From NCBI RefSeq assembly GCF_014841105.1, contig NZ_JACYWE010000005.1:192699-256698 (forward strand): a stretch of DNA of 64,000 bases, written 5' to 3'. This document shows, in pieces, positions 61,559 through 64,000 of this stretch (position 1 is the stretch's first letter; each line of letters begins with the position of its first letter). The position numbers were made by a program, and so were the translations under genes. The stretch is from Lolliginicoccus lacisalsi (lineage in GTDB: Bacteria; Actinomycetota; Actinomycetes; Mycobacteriales; Mycobacteriaceae). Under the pieces are notes generated by a model. That model did not search any database, was not told the origin of the DNA, and saw only the letters and a program-made list of their open reading frames with translations.

Positions 61559-64000
61559 GTGAGCCCCACCATGATCACCAACCGCCTCGAGCTCGGCGCT
61601 GCCCTCACCGCGCTCCGCAACCAGCAGGATCTCACCATCCGCGACGTCGTCGAGAAGTCCGGCGTGCTGCACGGCACCGTCAGCGGCTGGTTCGCCGGCC
61701 ACCACGTTCCCACCAACGCCAGCAAGCCCGCCTTCGATGATCTCCTCGCCGCCATCGGAGTGCCCGACCCGGAGCAACAGCAGGAATGGTGGCAGGCCGT
61801 CGTGCGCGCCCGCCGCTCCCCCGGGCGCCGCGGCGGCGACCAGCATGCTCCATACAAGGGACTGGACGCCTTCGCCCCAGAGGATGCCGAATGGTACTTC
61901 GGCCGTGACAACCTCGTCAGCGAGGCCCTCGATCGCCTCGCCCGCAAGCCCGGAATGGCGCTCGTCATCATCGGTGCCTCCGGCGCCGGGAAGTCCTCGC
62001 TCCTCCGGGCCGGGATCATGCCCGCGCTCGCCGCCGGTCGCGCTGACCGCGGCCAGCCCCTCGCCCCGGTACTGATCACGCCAGGCAGCACCCCCCTCCA
62101 GGCGCTCGCCGAGGCCAGCGTCGATGACCACTCTGTGCTGTGCATCGATCAGCTCGAAGAGGTGTGGACGCAATGCCGCGACGAGGCGCAGCGCAGGGCG
62201 TTCCTCGAATCGCTCACCACCCTCGCTGCCCGCCCGCGCATCATCCTCGTGCTGCGGGCCGACTTCTTCGCCGCCGCCGTCGACGAGCCCACGCTGCTCC
62301 AGCCCCTGCGCGAGAACACCCTCGTCGTGGGGCCCCTCACGAGCGACGAGCTGCGCACCGTGATCACCGAGCCCGCCGCCCGCGCCGGCTATACGCTCGA
62401 GGGCGGCCTCGTCGAGGTGCTGGCCAGTGATCTCGCGCCCCGCGATTCTGCCCAGACCCATGACCCGGGCGCCCTTCCGCTGCTCTCCCATGCGCTGCTC
62501 AGCACCTGGGCGCTCAGCAGCCGCAAGCACATGACCGTCGCCGACTACCACGCGACAGGCGGCATCAAGGGCGCGCTGCAACAGACCGCCGAGAGCACCT
62601 TCGCCGCGCTCGGACCCGCCCAGCAGGAGCTCGCACGACGCGTCTTCCAGCGGCTCGTCACTGTCGATGGCCCCGCCGAGACACGGCGCCGCGTGCCCCT
62701 CGCCGAGATGCTCGACACCCGTGACCGGGACACCATCCGCGCGACCATCGAGCTCTTCGCCGACCAGCGCATGCTCACGCTCACCGAGGACGCGGTCGAG
62801 ATCACTCACGAGATCCTCCTCCGCGAATGGGCCCGCCTGCGCCAGTGGATCCAGGACAACAAGGACAGCCTCGTCGCCCACCGCCGCATCACCATGGCCG
62901 CGCGGCTCTGGCGGGACTCCCAGCATGACCCCAGCACCCTGCTGGGAGCTGGACGCCTCGAGGTCTTCAGCCATTGGGCCAGCACCGACGACCACCATGC
63001 CGAGCTGAACAACCTCGAGCACGAGTTCCTCGCCGCGAGCGCCCGGCACCATGAGCAGATCCGCGCGGGGGATGCCGCGCGGCAGGACCGTCTCCGCCGA
63101 CTCAATGCCTCTCTCGCGACGATCGCGATCATCGCGGTGGTCGCCGCGATCACCGCTGCCACTGCCGGGGTGTACGCCAGCAAGCAGCGCAGCAACGCCG
63201 AGCTCGCCCGCAACGAATCGATGTCCCGGCAGGCCGCTGTGCAGGCACAACGCACCCGCGAGGACACCCCTGCCCTCGCCGCGCAGCTCGCTCTCGCCGC
63301 GTACCGCATCAATCCCACGATCGAATCGCGCACCGCGTTGCTCGACGCCACCGCGACACCCACGCCCATGCGCCTCGCGCACGCCCCGGGTGCCACCGGA
63401 TTCGCGCTTTCCCGCAGCGGGAGCACCCTCATCGCGACGTCCGCCGACGGCACTGCACACATCTACCGCATGAACGGGCACGCCTCCGCGCCCACGCTAG
63501 CCAGCACCCTCACCACCGGCGAGGAGGGCAACCACCACTCCTACGCCGCGGCGCTCTCCCCGGATGAGTCGCTTGCCGCGTTCGGTGGCGGCAGCGGGCT
63601 TGTGCTCTGGCAGCTCGACGGCGAGCAGCCCTCGTTCCTCGCCGCGCTCGATACCAACAACGAGCCCGTCCACGATGCGCAGTTCGCCCCGCACGGCCAC
63701 ATCCTCGTCGCGGGCACTCCCGACGGCGGCATCCTCCGCTGGGACCTCACCGACCCCGCTAGCCCCCTGGCGCTGCCCGGCATCGTTCCCGACAACCCAC
63801 TGCCCCAGGCGAGAGCGGCCATCGCCCACTCCGCCGATGGCCGCATCATGGCCACCTCCACCAACGCGGGCACCGTCAGCCTCTGGGACGTCAGCGCGCC
63901 TGCCAGCGAACCACGCCTGCTCAGCGACCAGCCACTCGAGGGAGACGGGACGATCGTGGCCAACGGGCTCGCGCTCAGCCCGGACAGCCGATATGTCGCC
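61559..64000 (+). CDS. XRE-nSTAND NTPase with C-terminal WD40 repeats (incomplete)
   Basis: A large protein that runs off the window; 814 codons are visible. Residues 1-70 are a helix-turn-helix of XRE type (ALRNQQDLTIRDVVEKSGV). The nSTAND1-type NTPase begins PYKGLDAF, then YFGRDNLV. Walker A is GASGAGKSSLLR (139-150) and Walker B is LCIDQLEEV (194-202). LPLLSHALL and THEILLREWARLRQW are typical of the helical part. A membrane helix lies at about 516-538, followed by a coiled region (LAAQLALAAYRINP) and WD40-type blades (LIATSADGTAHIY, SLWDVSAP). GTG 61559 has CGGGAG upstream; ATG 61520 and 61571 are also in frame. The partner signal is unknown. Confidence 0.88.
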   Translation, partial: MSPTMITNRLELGAALTALRNQQDLTIRDVVEKSGVLHGTVSGWFAGHHVPTNASKPAFDDLLAAIGVPDPEQQQEWWQAVVRARRSPGRRGGDQHAPYKGLDAFAPEDAEWYFGRDNLVSEALDRLARKPGMALVIIGASGAGKSSLLRAGIMPALAAGRADRGQPLAPVLITPGSTPLQALAEASVDDHSVLCIDQLEEVWTQCRDEAQRRAFLESLTTLAARPRIILVLRADFFAAAVDEPTLLQPLRENTLVVGPLTSDELRTVITEPAARAGYTLEGGLVEVLASDLAPRDSAQTHDPGALPLLSHALLSTWALSSRKHMTVADYHATGGIKGALQQTAESTFAALGPAQQELARRVFQRLVTVDGPAETRRRVPLAEMLDTRDRDTIRATIELFADQRMLTLTEDAVEITHEILLREWARLRQWIQDNKDSLVAHRRITMAARLWRDSQHDPSTLLGAGRLEVFSHWASTDDHHAELNNLEHEFLAASARHHEQIRAGDAARQDRLRRLNASLATIAIIAVVAAITAATAGVYASKQRSNAELARNESMSRQAAVQAQRTREDTPALAAQLALAAYRINPTIESRTALLDATATPTPMRLAHAPGATGFALSRSGSTLIATSADGTAHIYRMNGHASAPTLASTLTTGEEGNHHSYAAALSPDESLAAFGGGSGLVLWQLDGEQPSFLAALDTNNEPVHDAQFAPHGHILVAGTPDGGILRWDLTDPASPLALPGIVPDNPLPQARAAIAHSADGRIMATSTNAGTVSLWDVSAPASEPRLLSDQPLEGDGTIVANGLALSPDSRYVA

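Overview
The window reads as a chromosomal segment of a high-GC, mycolic-acid-type actinobacterium (order Mycobacteriales, not Mycobacterium in the strict sense). The support is gene content and order. There is a complete Pup-proteasome cluster (arc/mpa, dop, pup, prcB, prcA, pafA, pafB, pafC) running into tatA, tatC and helY. A cobK-cobM-cobL-SDR block faces an F420-type flavin/deazaflavin reductase gene, the same order as Rv2070c-Rv2074 of M. tuberculosis. A pepE-like peptidase diverges from a 5'-3' exonuclease gene, as in Rv2089c/Rv2090. I cannot name a genus.

Layout. 1-8300: accessory genes, with a NylA-like amidase, a small PH-like protein, a decayed helicase fragment, a merR-fkbM pair divergent from a lipoprotein gene, a TIGR00027 methyltransferase, a DUF6226 remnant and a PaiB-like protein. 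8500-19050: phosphoenolpyruvate carboxylase, an S4 RNA-binding protein, a haloalkane dehalogenase, a Tat/lipoprotein Rieske protein, several very small proteins, a patatin-like protein and a PonA1-like class A penicillin-binding protein. 19260-31130: membrane proteins, a secreted two-domain protein, a Nudix hydrolase, a sulfotransferase, an SDR-gabD2 operon opposed by a PucR-type regulator, and a glycine-rich secreted protein. 31360-34020: a three-gene operon that looks like an actinobacterial version of the Firmicutes WxL/DUF916 cell-surface system. 34400-42600: a transporter, a DUF1906 Tat-secreted protein, the cobalamin block (cobL broken by an in-frame TAG), a reductase, and an MFS exporter with an ArsR repressor. 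42600-61300: a DsbA-like protein, PepE, the exonuclease, an ALDH7-type dehydrogenase, helY, tatC, tatA and the pupylation/proteasome genes. 61560-64000: the first 814 codons of an XRE-nSTAND-WD40 protein that runs off the end.

How the genes work together. Pup is made next to Dop (deamidates or removes Pup), PafA (ligates Pup), the PrcAB core particle and the ARC/Mpa ATPase that feeds it. The WYL regulators PafB and PafC are the known DNA-damage activators of Mycobacteriales, and a LexA box lies elsewhere in the window. The cob genes catalyse consecutive late corrin-ring steps. The three surface-locus proteins each have a signal peptide ending HA-Q and were probably built as one envelope complex.

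Non-coding structure is unusually rich. Two families of dispersed inverted repeats sit in gaps between genes, mainly downstream of convergent genes. A further long-loop inverted repeat lies in the dop-arc gap. Several promoter regions carry short motifs repeated at about 20-bp spacing. I saw no tRNA, rRNA, CRISPR array, intact transposase or phage integrase.
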